NCBI RefSeq assembly: GCF_003814745.1
Contig: NZ_RKRD01000007.1
Location: 1-8,362 of the forward strand
Direction of reading: 5' to 3'
Source of the DNA: Hydrogenoanaerobacterium saccharovorans
GTDB lineage: Bacteria > Bacillota > Clostridia > Oscillospirales > Ruminococcaceae
DNA: 8,362 bases
The stretch's first letter is position 1. Each line of letters opens with the position of its first letter. The notes beneath the pieces are model-generated. The model was not told the DNA's origin, did not search any database, and worked only from the letters and a program-made list of their open reading frames with translations. Shown here one piece after another: positions 1 to 3,955 of the stretch. A program made the translations under genes and the position numbers.

Positions 1-13
1 AATTTCGCTAAAG
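1..13. repeat. 13-bp terminal direct repeat, left copy (circle junction)
   Basis: AATTTCGCTAAAG at 1-13 is identical to 8350-8362. The simplest reading is that the window is a linearised circle with a short overlap, unit length about 8349 bp. The alternative is a prophage cut at 13-bp att-like direct repeats. Circularity is favoured because the inverted repeat around 1-126 extends by five more pairs (TGCTT at 8345-8349 with AAGCA at 127-131) when the ends are joined. Confidence 0.8.
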
Positions 14-53
14 TTCCACAGGTTTAGCGAACTTTCGAGACCCGATATAAAAC

Positions 54-84
54 AAAGGGGCAACGCATAGCGTTGCCCCTTTTC
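54..84. terminator. Bidirectional rho-independent terminator
   Basis: A perfect 13-bp stem (54-66 with 70-82, AAAGGGGCAACGC) and a 3-base loop ATA are followed by TTTTCT on the + strand and, reading the other way, by TTTGTTTTAT. It lies between the convergent rep/zinc-ribbon operon (ends 8337) and the repressor gene (ends 188), so it can stop both transcripts. Confidence 0.88.
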
Positions 85-130
85 TAATGCTCGAAATTTC
101 CGCTAAACGGTTCTTTAGCGATAATTAAGC

Positions 131-152
131 AAGGGTGTTAATAGACACCCTT
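131..152 (-). terminator. Hairpin downstream of the repressor gene, possible weak terminator
   Basis: AAGGGTGT (131-138) pairs with ACACCCTT (145-152) around a 6-base loop, 36 bases past the repressor stop codon. There is no real T-run on either side, so it may be a weak terminator, an RNA-stabilising stem, or part of the adjacent structured DNA. The rest of 127-187 shows nothing recognisable. Confidence 0.4.
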
Positions 153-187
153 AACATGCCTTGTAGCCAGTTCTAGGCGGGGTGGGG

Positions 188-427
188 TTATTGGTTCTTT
201 ATGTGTTTCATTATTTCTATGTTTCTGCCTGTAAACCAGTCGAGGGGTACGTTAAATTCATCTGCAATTTTACAGAGGTCGTTAATGCTCATTTTTCTTT
301 TTCCGTTTTCGTACTGGTTATAACATTCTCTTGATTTTTCAATTATGGCTGCTAAATCTTCTTGCTTTAAGTCTTTGATTTCTCTAAGTTCTTTGAGCTT
401 GTTTTGCATTATTTTTTCGTAATTCAT
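188..427 (-). CDS. XRE/Cro-cI family helix-turn-helix repressor (79 aa)
   Basis: A single compact DNA-binding domain with no second domain. Residues about 8-68 form the five-helix XRE fold: LKELREIKDLKQEDLAAII carries helices 1 and 2, the recognition helix lies around SRECYNQYENGKR (32-44), and the typical closing segment LCKIADEFNVPLDWFTGR (51-68) follows. The ATG start (427) has an excellent AGGAGGT site at 440-434. It is the only credible minus-strand gene and is divergent from the phage operon. Family knowledge makes it a dimeric repressor, and the four inverted repeats in the divergent region (461-559) are its likely operators, implying control of both itself and the main operon. With only 79 aa there is no LexA-like cleavage domain, so induction must work some other way (inference). 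Confidence 0.9.
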   Translation of the reverse strand: MNYEKIMQNKLKELREIKDLKQEDLAAIIEKSRECYNQYENGKRKMSINDLCKIADEFNVPLDWFTGRNIEIMKHIKNQ

Positions 428-448
428 GATATGACCTCCTTTGTTGTT

Positions 449-475
449 ATTATATCAAAAGTAACATAATGTTAA
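449..475 (-). promoter_or_regulatory. Probable repressor promoter
   Basis: On the minus strand a consensus -10 TATAAT lies at 454-449. A weak -35, TTAACA at 475-470, has a short 15-bp spacer. The predicted start, near 442, is immediately before the ribosome site at 440-434, so the leader is almost absent. The -35 and spacer lie inside operator O1 and abut O2, which suggests autorepression. The -10 is clear; the -35 is uncertain. Confidence 0.45.
461..475. promoter_or_regulatory. Operator O1 (GTAAC-N5-GTTAA)
   Basis: GTAACATAATGTTAA is a 15-bp imperfect inverted repeat, one base off the perfect half-site pair GTAAC/GTTAC. It directly abuts O2 and overlaps the -35/spacer region of the repressor promoter. 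Predicted binding site for the 188-427 repressor (inference from symmetry, repetition and position). Confidence 0.65.
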
Positions 476-490
476 GTAACGGTTTGTTAC
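476..490. promoter_or_regulatory. Operator O2 (perfect GTAAC-N5-GTTAC)
   Basis: GTAACGGTTTGTTAC has perfect 5-bp arms and a 5-bp spacer. It is joined to O1 with no gap (centres 15 bp apart), which would suit cooperative binding of two dimers next to the repressor promoter. Confidence 0.75.
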
Positions 491-508
491 TTTTTTTATT
501 TTTTTAAT

Positions 509-523
509 GTTGCAAAATGTTAC
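509..523. promoter_or_regulatory. Operator O3 (degenerate), over the -35 of the main promoter
   Basis: GTTGCAAAATGTTAC has one perfect half-site (GTTAC) and one degenerate half (GTTGC for GTAAC). It contains the -35 TTGCAA (510-515). The need to keep a working -35 could explain the degeneracy. Centre-to-centre distance from O2 is 33 bp and to O4 36 bp, roughly three helical turns. Confidence 0.5.
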
Positions 524-538
524 TTTGTATGCTATTAT
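510..538 (+). promoter_or_regulatory. Main early/structural operon promoter (extended -10)
   Basis: TTGCAA (510-515), exactly 17 bp, then TATTAT (533-538) preceded by TGC (530-532), an extended -10. The predicted start is near 545, the first base of O4. No open reading frame is expected before 676, giving a leader of about 130 nt. The promoter is bracketed by O3 and O4, so a bound repressor should block it. Confidence 0.7.
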
Positions 539-544
539 TTTAAT

Positions 545-559
545 GTAACATATCGTTAC
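545..559. promoter_or_regulatory. Operator O4 (perfect GTAAC-N5-GTTAC)
   Basis: GTAACATATCGTTAC has perfect 5-bp arms and the same 5-bp spacer as O2. It begins at the predicted transcription start of the + strand promoter, a classic blocking position. Confidence 0.75.
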
Positions 560-675
560 TTGCAATGGTAATCTTTAACTTTGCTTAAGTATTTTTATTT
601 AGTGTGTAGTTATTGTATTATACACTGCCAAGTTGGTTGAATTTTGCCGTATATACGAAAGGAGGTTTTTTGTTA

Positions 676-972
676 ATGAAAAGTTTTGCTATTGGTAAAG
701 TAATTGAGCCCGAGGTTAAGCGGACTCAAAAAGGAAAGAACTTTGTTGAGTTTGGTTTGTTGGTTGGTAAATCCTCAATTGTGTTTTCGGTTTGGGATGA
801 TGATAACAACTACAAAAAATGCACCGAACTTACAGACGGTGATAATGTATGTGTAATCATCAATCCGTCGGTAACCGATAAAGGCAATTTACGCTTTTAT
901 GTTTCAAACATTGTGCTTGCTCCAGAGGGATTGCGCGAAACAATGTTGGATTTGTTTGTAGTTAAAAAGTAG
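676..972 (+). CDS. Phage single-stranded DNA-binding protein, pV-like (98 aa)
   Basis: Predicted to coat single-stranded phage DNA before packaging, the role of gene V protein in Ff phages. The sequence looks like one small OB-fold barrel: a first strand MKSFAIGKVI, a basic turn KRTQKGKNF (15-23), strands VEFGLLVG and SIVFSVW, then GDNVCVIINPSVTDKGNLRFYVSNIVLAP (55-83). There is no acidic C-terminal tail like that of host SSB. The ATG at 676 is chosen because GAAAGGAGG lies just upstream (657-665); an in-frame TTG at 613 would add 21 unlikely residues and has no ribosome site. It is first in the + strand operon and only 8 bases before the next gene. The fold call rests on size, pattern and position; no family signature is decisive. 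Confidence 0.75.
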   Translation: MKSFAIGKVIEPEVKRTQKGKNFVEFGLLVGKSSIVFSVWDDDNNYKKCTELTDGDNVCVIINPSVTDKGNLRFYVSNIVLAPEGLRETMLDLFVVKK

Positions 973-980
973 GTGTCTTT

Positions 981-1382
981 ATGCAAAATATACGCGCTTT
1001 TAGTAAGGCTTTTGGCTTTACGTTTTTGGCTCTCACGATAATAGCATTATCGGTTATGAGTGTCTACGCTGTAGATATTGATACGGCTATCACACCCGCC
1101 GTACCAGTTGCAGATAACAGGGCAGTAAAAAGCCCCTCTGCTGATACAACAGAGGGGACAAGCCCTAAATTTTTAGATAGTGGTGTGGTAAGTAGTATGC
1201 AAACCATAGAAGATGTTGAACCCGATAATTTACCTGCTGTAACCTCTTGTGAGGACGATATACATGCAATACGTCAATATATAGAGTTTGTAATATATAT
1301 GTTATTGCCTTTGGGGTTGGCTGTTAAAATAGTAGTTGCTTTTTATCGTTGGTTTGAAAAAACTTTTGTGGATGTATTTTAA
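981..1382 (+). CDS. Secreted membrane-anchored protein, possible minor virion protein (133 aa)
   Basis: A signal peptide covers residues 1-30 (basic start, hydrophobic core FTFLALTIIALSVMS, likely cut VYA|VD). An extracytoplasmic, low-complexity Thr/Pro/Ser/Asp-rich stretch (31-90) follows, then one membrane segment (about 101-122) and a short basic-aromatic tail YRWFEKTFVDVF. The membrane segment LLPLGLAVKIV resembles that of the coat protein encoded next (ILPVGLG...GIKLI), which suggests it sits in the same membrane array or in the virion. The start has a moderate TAGGTG site (970-975) overlapping the stop of the previous gene. No family recognised; the position between ssDNA-binding protein and major coat favours a minor coat protein. 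The gene contains an 8-bp hairpin (1133-1157). Confidence 0.7.
   Translation: MQNIRAFSKAFGFTFLALTIIALSVMSVYAVDIDTAITPAVPVADNRAVKSPSADTTEGTSPKFLDSGVVSSMQTIEDVEPDNLPAVTSCEDDIHAIRQYIEFVIYMLLPLGLAVKIVVAFYRWFEKTFVDVF
1133..1157 (+). repeat. Intragenic perfect hairpin
   Basis: CCCCTCTG (1133-1140) pairs with CAGAGGGG (1150-1157) around a 9-base loop, inside the 981-1382 gene and in an otherwise AT-rich sequence. It is not followed by a T-run. It could modulate mRNA processing upstream of the coat gene or help fold the single-stranded genome; it may also be chance. Confidence 0.45.
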
Positions 1383-1429
1383 GGCTATAGCAATTTTAAA
1401 ATAAATAATTTGATTATGGAGGATTTGTT

Positions 1430-1708
1430 ATGTTTAAGAAAATTAGTGCTTTCGTATCGAAACACAAAAAGGCTGTTTTGATGGGTGCTCCTGCAGTTCT
1501 CACTCCTGCGCTTGCTATTGTTCCTGCTTTTGCGGCAGAGGGTACTCCGATGCCCACGCTGACAATTACAACGGATATGTTGAGACCTCTTGTTGATGGT
1601 GTCATTGCGAATATCAATGTTATTCTGCCTGTTGGACTGGGTATTATGGCAATTATGCTTGGTATCAAGTTGATACCTCAAATTTTATCGAAGTTCATGC
1701 ATATTTAA
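1430..1708 (+). CDS. Major coat protein, pVIII-like (92 aa precursor, about 57 aa mature)
   Basis: The helical subunit that forms the filament. It has a long basic signal peptide (1-35, MFKKISAFVSKHKKAVL..., cut VPAFA|AEG), a short amphipathic section (36-61), a membrane helix (about 62-79) and a C-terminal segment KLIPQILSKFMHI with lysines that would face the DNA. The mature length fits the 50-aa class coat proteins. The cleavage context AFA|AEG and the motif GIKL resemble M13 pVIII (SFA|AEG, GIKL). GGAGGA at 1418-1423 gives a strong ribosome site six bases before the ATG. A strong terminator (1718-1754) follows directly, as expected for a gene whose product is needed in the greatest amount. 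The precursor should sit in the cytoplasmic membrane until extrusion. Confidence 0.92.
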   Translation: MFKKISAFVSKHKKAVLMGAPAVLTPALAIVPAFAAEGTPMPTLTITTDMLRPLVDGVIANINVILPVGLGIMAIMLGIKLIPQILSKFMHI

Positions 1709-1717
1709 TTAGTACAT

Positions 1718-1754
1718 AAGGGAGTGGGAGTCAATACTCCTGCTCCCTTTTTTT
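1718..1754 (+). terminator. Strong rho-independent terminator after the major coat gene
   Basis: A 14-bp stem (1718-1731 with 1736-1749, AAGGGAGTGGGAGT, two G-T wobbles) and a 4-base loop CAAT are followed by seven T (1748-1754). Partial readthrough would give much coat mRNA and little of the downstream minor-protein mRNA, as in Ff phages. Confidence 0.92.
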
Positions 1755-1773
1755 GTTGGGAGTGATTTTTAAT

Positions 1774-1947
1774 ATGGGTGGTTCTATTAATGGATTTTTT
1801 ATACCTTGGGACTACAGCATGTTTGCTCGTGGTATTGATGATTTGATACAAAAAATAGGTGTGGGCATTAATATTGGTTTTTGGATTTTTATTGTGGTTA
1901 CTGGCTTGTATCTGTTAATCGGATTAATTCAAGGCATTGGCAAATAA
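1774..1947 (+). CDS. Small membrane protein, pVII/pIX-like minor coat candidate (57 aa)
   Basis: An N-terminal soluble stretch MGGSINGFFIPWDYSMFARG, an amphipathic IDDLIQKIG, then a single membrane segment NIGFWIFIVVTGLYLLIGLI (33-52) ending QGIGK. The start is ATG 1774, with GGGAGTG at 1758-1764; the in-frame TTG at 1753 sits in the terminator T-run and is unlikely. It is paralogous to the 51-aa product at 4821-4976, sharing NIG-WIF...V.GL....GLI (12 of 20 identical in the membrane segment). It lies between the coat-gene terminator and a 26-aa membrane peptide, where filamentous phages keep tip proteins. Function is inferred from size, topology and place. Confidence 0.75.
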   Translation: MGGSINGFFIPWDYSMFARGIDDLIQKIGVGINIGFWIFIVVTGLYLLIGLIQGIGK

Positions 1948-1974
1948 TTTTTGTATTGGGTGAGGTGTGTTTTT

Positions 1975-2055
1975 ATGCCGAGTATTGCTATTGTAATAGC
2001 TTGTCTCATTGTTTCGGGGTTGAATGCTTTTTATCATTTGTACATGGATAAGTAG
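1975..2055 (+). CDS. 26-aa membrane peptide, pVII/pIX-like
   Basis: The peptide, starting MPSIAIVIACLIVSGLNAFY and ending HLYMDK, is almost entirely one membrane helix with a short charged tail. Ff tip proteins pVII and pIX are 32-33 aa with the same design. A strong site GGGTGAGGTG (1958-1967) precedes the ATG, and the leader ATTGGGTGAGGTGT (1955-1968) recurs exactly at 8145-8158. It starts 27 bases after the previous gene and ends 18 before the next start. It is too short for similarity evidence; the call rests on the ribosome site, tight packing and topology. Confidence 0.65.
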   Translation: MPSIAIVIACLIVSGLNAFYHLYMDK

Positions 2056-2073
2056 TGAGGAGTGCTTTTTAAT

Positions 2074-2253
2074 ATGCAATGTAAAAAATGTAATGCAGTA
2101 ATGAGACTTGATGATAAAGATGTAGATTACAGGTATATTGATTATTACTATGCTTGTGACAATTGTAATTCATCTTGTTACGTAAAGAAAAACAAACAAA
2201 AAAAGGTAATTCGAGTAGTTTGGACTGATGAAGATGGTAGGTGTTTGAATTGA
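2074..2253 (+). CDS. Small zinc-ribbon protein (59 aa)
   Basis: Two cysteine pairs, CKKC (3-6) and CDNC (28-31), with further Cys at 35 and 57, are separated by an acidic, tyrosine-rich loop (DDKDVDYRYIDYYY). A basic stretch KKNKQKKVIRVVW follows. This is a rubredoxin-like or ribbon zinc knuckle; the basic part could contact nucleic acid, but no family is recognised. The ATG at 2074 follows GTGAGGAG (2055-2062); the in-frame GTG at 2062 lies within that site. The stop overlaps the start of the adhesin gene, so the two are probably translationally coupled. A cytoplasmic regulatory or chaperone role is speculation. Confidence 0.7.
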   Translation: MQCKKCNAVMRLDDKDVDYRYIDYYYACDNCNSSCYVKKNKQKKVIRVVWTDEDGRCLN

Positions 2254-3572
2254 TAAGACGATTTCTACATGGTTTTGTGGCTTGTATTTTGATGGTGTCT
2301 TTTTGTGTGACAGCGTTTGCGGTTGACGACCCTAATTTAAAAGACCCATATGTGCCAATTATGCCAGAGTTCTTGAGTGGTGCTAATGTTAATATTCCAT
2401 TGGATAAATCAAGTGGTACTGCTAGATTGTTTTTCTCTGATTTTTACGAGAAACCATATATTATAGCGGTTCAGCAGTTAACAGCAACAAAATATTATCC
2501 ATCTTCTGGGGCTGAAAATTATAAATTTGTTGGTGACGATAAACTGTGGTCTTTGGATTTTATAAAGGTTAGCAATTATTCGGGTGTTGGTGCTGATATA
2601 CATTTTCGTTTCCATCATAAAAACGATTATAGAGTATATCCTGCATCATGTCCGATCGGACTTGTTTTTACCGATACAAAAACAACGAATCCCGCATACT
2701 TGGAGATTTTATCCTATCAGTACGATTTTAAAAACAAAGTTTTTAAAGCACCTGTTTATCAGACACACAGTTCATCGCAGGGGTTGCAGTATAGCTATGT
2801 TTTGGCATCTTCACCGGTAACTCAATTTCCAATCCCTCAGTATCCGCAATATGGCAAGTTAGGTAATATACCCGTTACTTACTCTTATGATGTTAATTAT
2901 CCTAATGTACATTACAACTGGTGGCTTGGTAATGCGGATATAACAAATGATGTTAAACCCGATGAGCCATCTAAACCCGATGAGCCATCTAAACCCGATG
3001 AGCCGAACAAACCACCGTATATACCACCGTTTAAACCACCTGTTAAACCATCATTACCCGATTATGATGACATTAAACCCGATAAGCCGAGTGCACCATT
3101 TACACCCGATAGTAACACAAATGATGGTTATAAAAAGCCTGTTGATGGGGACAAGCCATATAATCCATTACCGCCAAACTGGCAACCACCCACGATGCCA
3201 AAAGATGCATTTGGCAAGCCAAGTATCAAAGATGGTAGTAACCCATTTGGTGAGCCTAACATCAAGGATGGTGGAAACCCATTTGGTATACCTAACATCA
3301 AGGATGGTGGAAACCCATTTGGTACACCGAATATCAAAGACGGCGGGAACCCATTCGGTGTGCCTAACATCAAGGATGGTGGAAACCCATTTGGTGAGCC
3401 TAACATCAAGGATGGCGGGAACCCATTTGGTGAGCCTAACATTAAAAATGGTGTGAACCCGTTCGGTAAGCCCGATATTCAAAACGGTGTGAACCCATAC
3501 GGTAAGCCTAATATTGATAGTAGCGGTAAGAGCTTATATCAAACTTTATTAGATATGTTTGATTTTAAATAA
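2250..3572 (+). CDS. Secreted repeat-rich adhesin, pIII-position receptor-binding candidate (440 aa)
   Basis: Start TTG 2250, overlapping the previous stop (TTGA), with GGTAGGTG at 2235-2242; GTG 2241 is the alternative (adds three residues). Numbering from 2250: signal peptide 1-24 (cut TAFA|VDD), an unrecognised globular domain of about 205 residues, a Pro/Lys/Asp linker (about 233-300) with three KPDEPS-type units and PPYIPPFKPP, then eight 12-residue repeats FGxPNIKDGGNP and a degenerate ninth (321-428), and the tail SLYQTLLDMFDFK. There is no cell-wall motif and no C-terminal membrane helix, unlike classical pIII, so anchoring to the virion must use another partner. Gene order (after small tip proteins, before pVI-like and Zot genes) puts it where pIII lies in Ff phages. 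Host receptor binding is therefore inferred; a cell-wall-penetrating or released adhesin is an alternative. Confidence 0.78.
   Translation: MIRRFLHGFVACILMVSFCVTAFAVDDPNLKDPYVPIMPEFLSGANVNIPLDKSSGTARLFFSDFYEKPYIIAVQQLTATKYYPSSGAENYKFVGDDKLWSLDFIKVSNYSGVGADIHFRFHHKNDYRVYPASCPIGLVFTDTKTTNPAYLEILSYQYDFKNKVFKAPVYQTHSSSQGLQYSYVLASSPVTQFPIPQYPQYGKLGNIPVTYSYDVNYPNVHYNWWLGNADITNDVKPDEPSKPDEPSKPDEPNKPPYIPPFKPPVKPSLPDYDDIKPDKPSAPFTPDSNTNDGYKKPVDGDKPYNPLPPNWQPPTMPKDAFGKPSIKDGSNPFGEPNIKDGGNPFGIPNIKDGGNPFGTPNIKDGGNPFGVPNIKDGGNPFGEPNIKDGGNPFGEPNIKNGVNPFGKPDIQNGVNPYGKPNIDSSGKSLYQTLLDMFDFK
2955..3008 (+). repeat. Three 18-bp tandem repeats coding KPDEPS/N
   Basis: AAACCCGATGAGCCATCT occurs at 2955-2972 and 2973-2990 exactly, and as AAACCCGATGAGCCGAAC at 2991-3008. 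The repeats encode the start of the extended Pro-rich linker and could vary in number by slippage. Confidence 0.9.
3210..3533 (+). repeat. 36-bp tandem coding repeats, 8 units plus one degenerate
   Basis: Units start at 3210, 3246, 3282, 3318, 3354, 3390, 3426 and 3462, with a degenerate unit at 3498. Each encodes F-G-x-P-N-I-K-D-G-G-N-P. The third codon changes from unit to unit (AAG, GAG, ATA, ACA, GTG, GAG, GAG, AAG, AAG) while the rest is nearly constant; units 2 and 3 differ only in that codon. The final units drift (KNGVNP, QNGVNP). Confidence 0.93.
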
Positions 3573-3576
3573 ATAA

Positions 3577-3645
3577 AGTGTGTTTTGCAATACATTTTTG
3601 GCAATGCGCCTTGTGCGCAGGCCCAAAAATGTATGCAATAACACT
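3577..3645. other. Long imperfect hairpin between adhesin and pVI-like genes
   Basis: ATACATTTTTGG (3590-3601) pairs perfectly with CCAAAAATGTAT (3623-3634). The stem extends outward imperfectly through TGC/GCA to AGTGT (3577-3581) with ACACT (3641-3645), and the apex holds a second small stem TGCGC (3605-3609) with GCGCA (3615-3619). It starts 5 bases after the adhesin stop and is followed by GTGTTGTTTTT. Candidate roles are a terminator, or a packaging/single-strand initiation hairpin of the phage DNA. The sequence alone does not decide. Confidence 0.7.
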
Positions 3646-3661
3646 GTGTTGTTTTTATAAT
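3633..3661 (+). promoter_or_regulatory. Possible promoter for the pVI-like/Zot gene cluster
   Basis: A perfect -10 TATAAT (3656-3661) has ATGCAA (3633-3638) 17 bp upstream, a weak -35 that overlaps the foot of the 3577-3645 hairpin. If the hairpin terminates upstream transcription, this would restart it for 3700 onwards. Confidence 0.35.
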
Positions 3662-3699
3662 AACATTTAATAATCTGTTAAGCCGTAGGGGGTGTATTA

Positions 3700-3954
3700 A
3701 TGCTGTTAGAGTGGATTTGTAATATCTTTTTTTCGCTAGCCTATTTTGTTTTAAAGTTAATACCGTCATTTCCGCAAGTTGATGGCTTAAATATTAGTAT
3801 GTCACCGCTCTTTTATGTGCTTGGCTTTATTAATAATTTTGTATCTCTTAGGGTGGTTTCGGGGTGTCTGCTTACGGTTCTTGTGGTTTTTAATTGCAAA
3901 TATGTATGGTCACTGATATGTTGGGTCATAAAAAAAATACCAGGGGTGAGTTGA
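3700..3954 (+). CDS. Hydrophobic minor coat protein, pVI-like (84 aa)
   Basis: It has a hydrophobic N-terminal helix (about 4-22), a short polar loop SFPQVDGLNISMSP, a hydrophobic stretch LFYVLGFINNFVSL, a strong membrane segment around 53-66, and a C-terminal amphipathic segment SLICWVIKKIPGVS. Several membrane passes in a short protein directly upstream of the Zot/pI ATPase match pVI, which in Ff phages lies between genes III and I and caps the pIII end. The ATG at 3700 has a strong AGGGGGTG (3687-3694). The stop is one base before the next TTG start, so the genes are tightly coupled. Identity is by topology and gene order; no sequence motif is diagnostic. Confidence 0.65.
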   Translation: MLLEWICNIFFSLAYFVLKLIPSFPQVDGLNISMSPLFYVLGFINNFVSLRVVSGCLLTVLVVFNCKYVWSLICWVIKKIPGVS

Positions 3955-3955
3955 T

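Larger units (their letters stand above)
1..126. repeat. Large imperfect inverted repeat enclosing a terminator
   Basis: Arm 1 (1-39) and the reverse complement of arm 2 (90-126) align over nearly their whole length. Each arm is itself a hairpin built from CGCTAAA and TTTAGCG: 6-12 with 23-29 in arm 1 (extending to 4-12/23-31), and 101-107 with 114-120 in arm 2. The inner ends pair as TTTCGAG (33-39) with CTCGAAA (90-96). Single-stranded DNA could fold as a long rod or as a three-hairpin clover with the terminator at the apex. The block lies between the end of the rep operon and the repressor tail. Structured intergenic DNA of this kind serves as origin or packaging signal in filamentous phages, but which role applies here is inference; the four CGCTAAA copies could also be a protein-binding site. 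Confidence 0.7.

Noticed and set aside
604..625. GTGTA/TACAC repeat with TATTAT as a second promoter or dif-like site
   Set aside because: The only -35 candidate is very poor and the sequence does not fit a dif consensus well enough to claim; it may be chance in AT-rich DNA.
613..675. Upstream TTG extension of the ssDNA-binding protein
   Set aside because: GAAAGGAGG sits directly before ATG 676, and the extra 21 residues do not fit the family fold; there is no ribosome site before 613.
1385..1681. Minus-strand frames opposite the major coat gene
   Set aside because: No ribosome site, implausible composition, and the + strand frame is a clear coat protein.
2947..3456. 169-aa + strand frame rich in Met, His and Thr
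   Set aside because: It is an out-of-frame reading of the same repeats inside the adhesin gene.
3128..3482. Long minus-strand frames of repeated LGSPNGFPPS-type peptide
   Set aside because: They are antisense shadows of the coding repeat array, with no ribosome site, and overlap a well-supported + strand gene.
3210..3533. Regular 36-bp repeats reminiscent of a CRISPR array
   Set aside because: The units are contiguous with no unique spacers, stay in frame and encode a 12-residue protein repeat inside a secreted protein.
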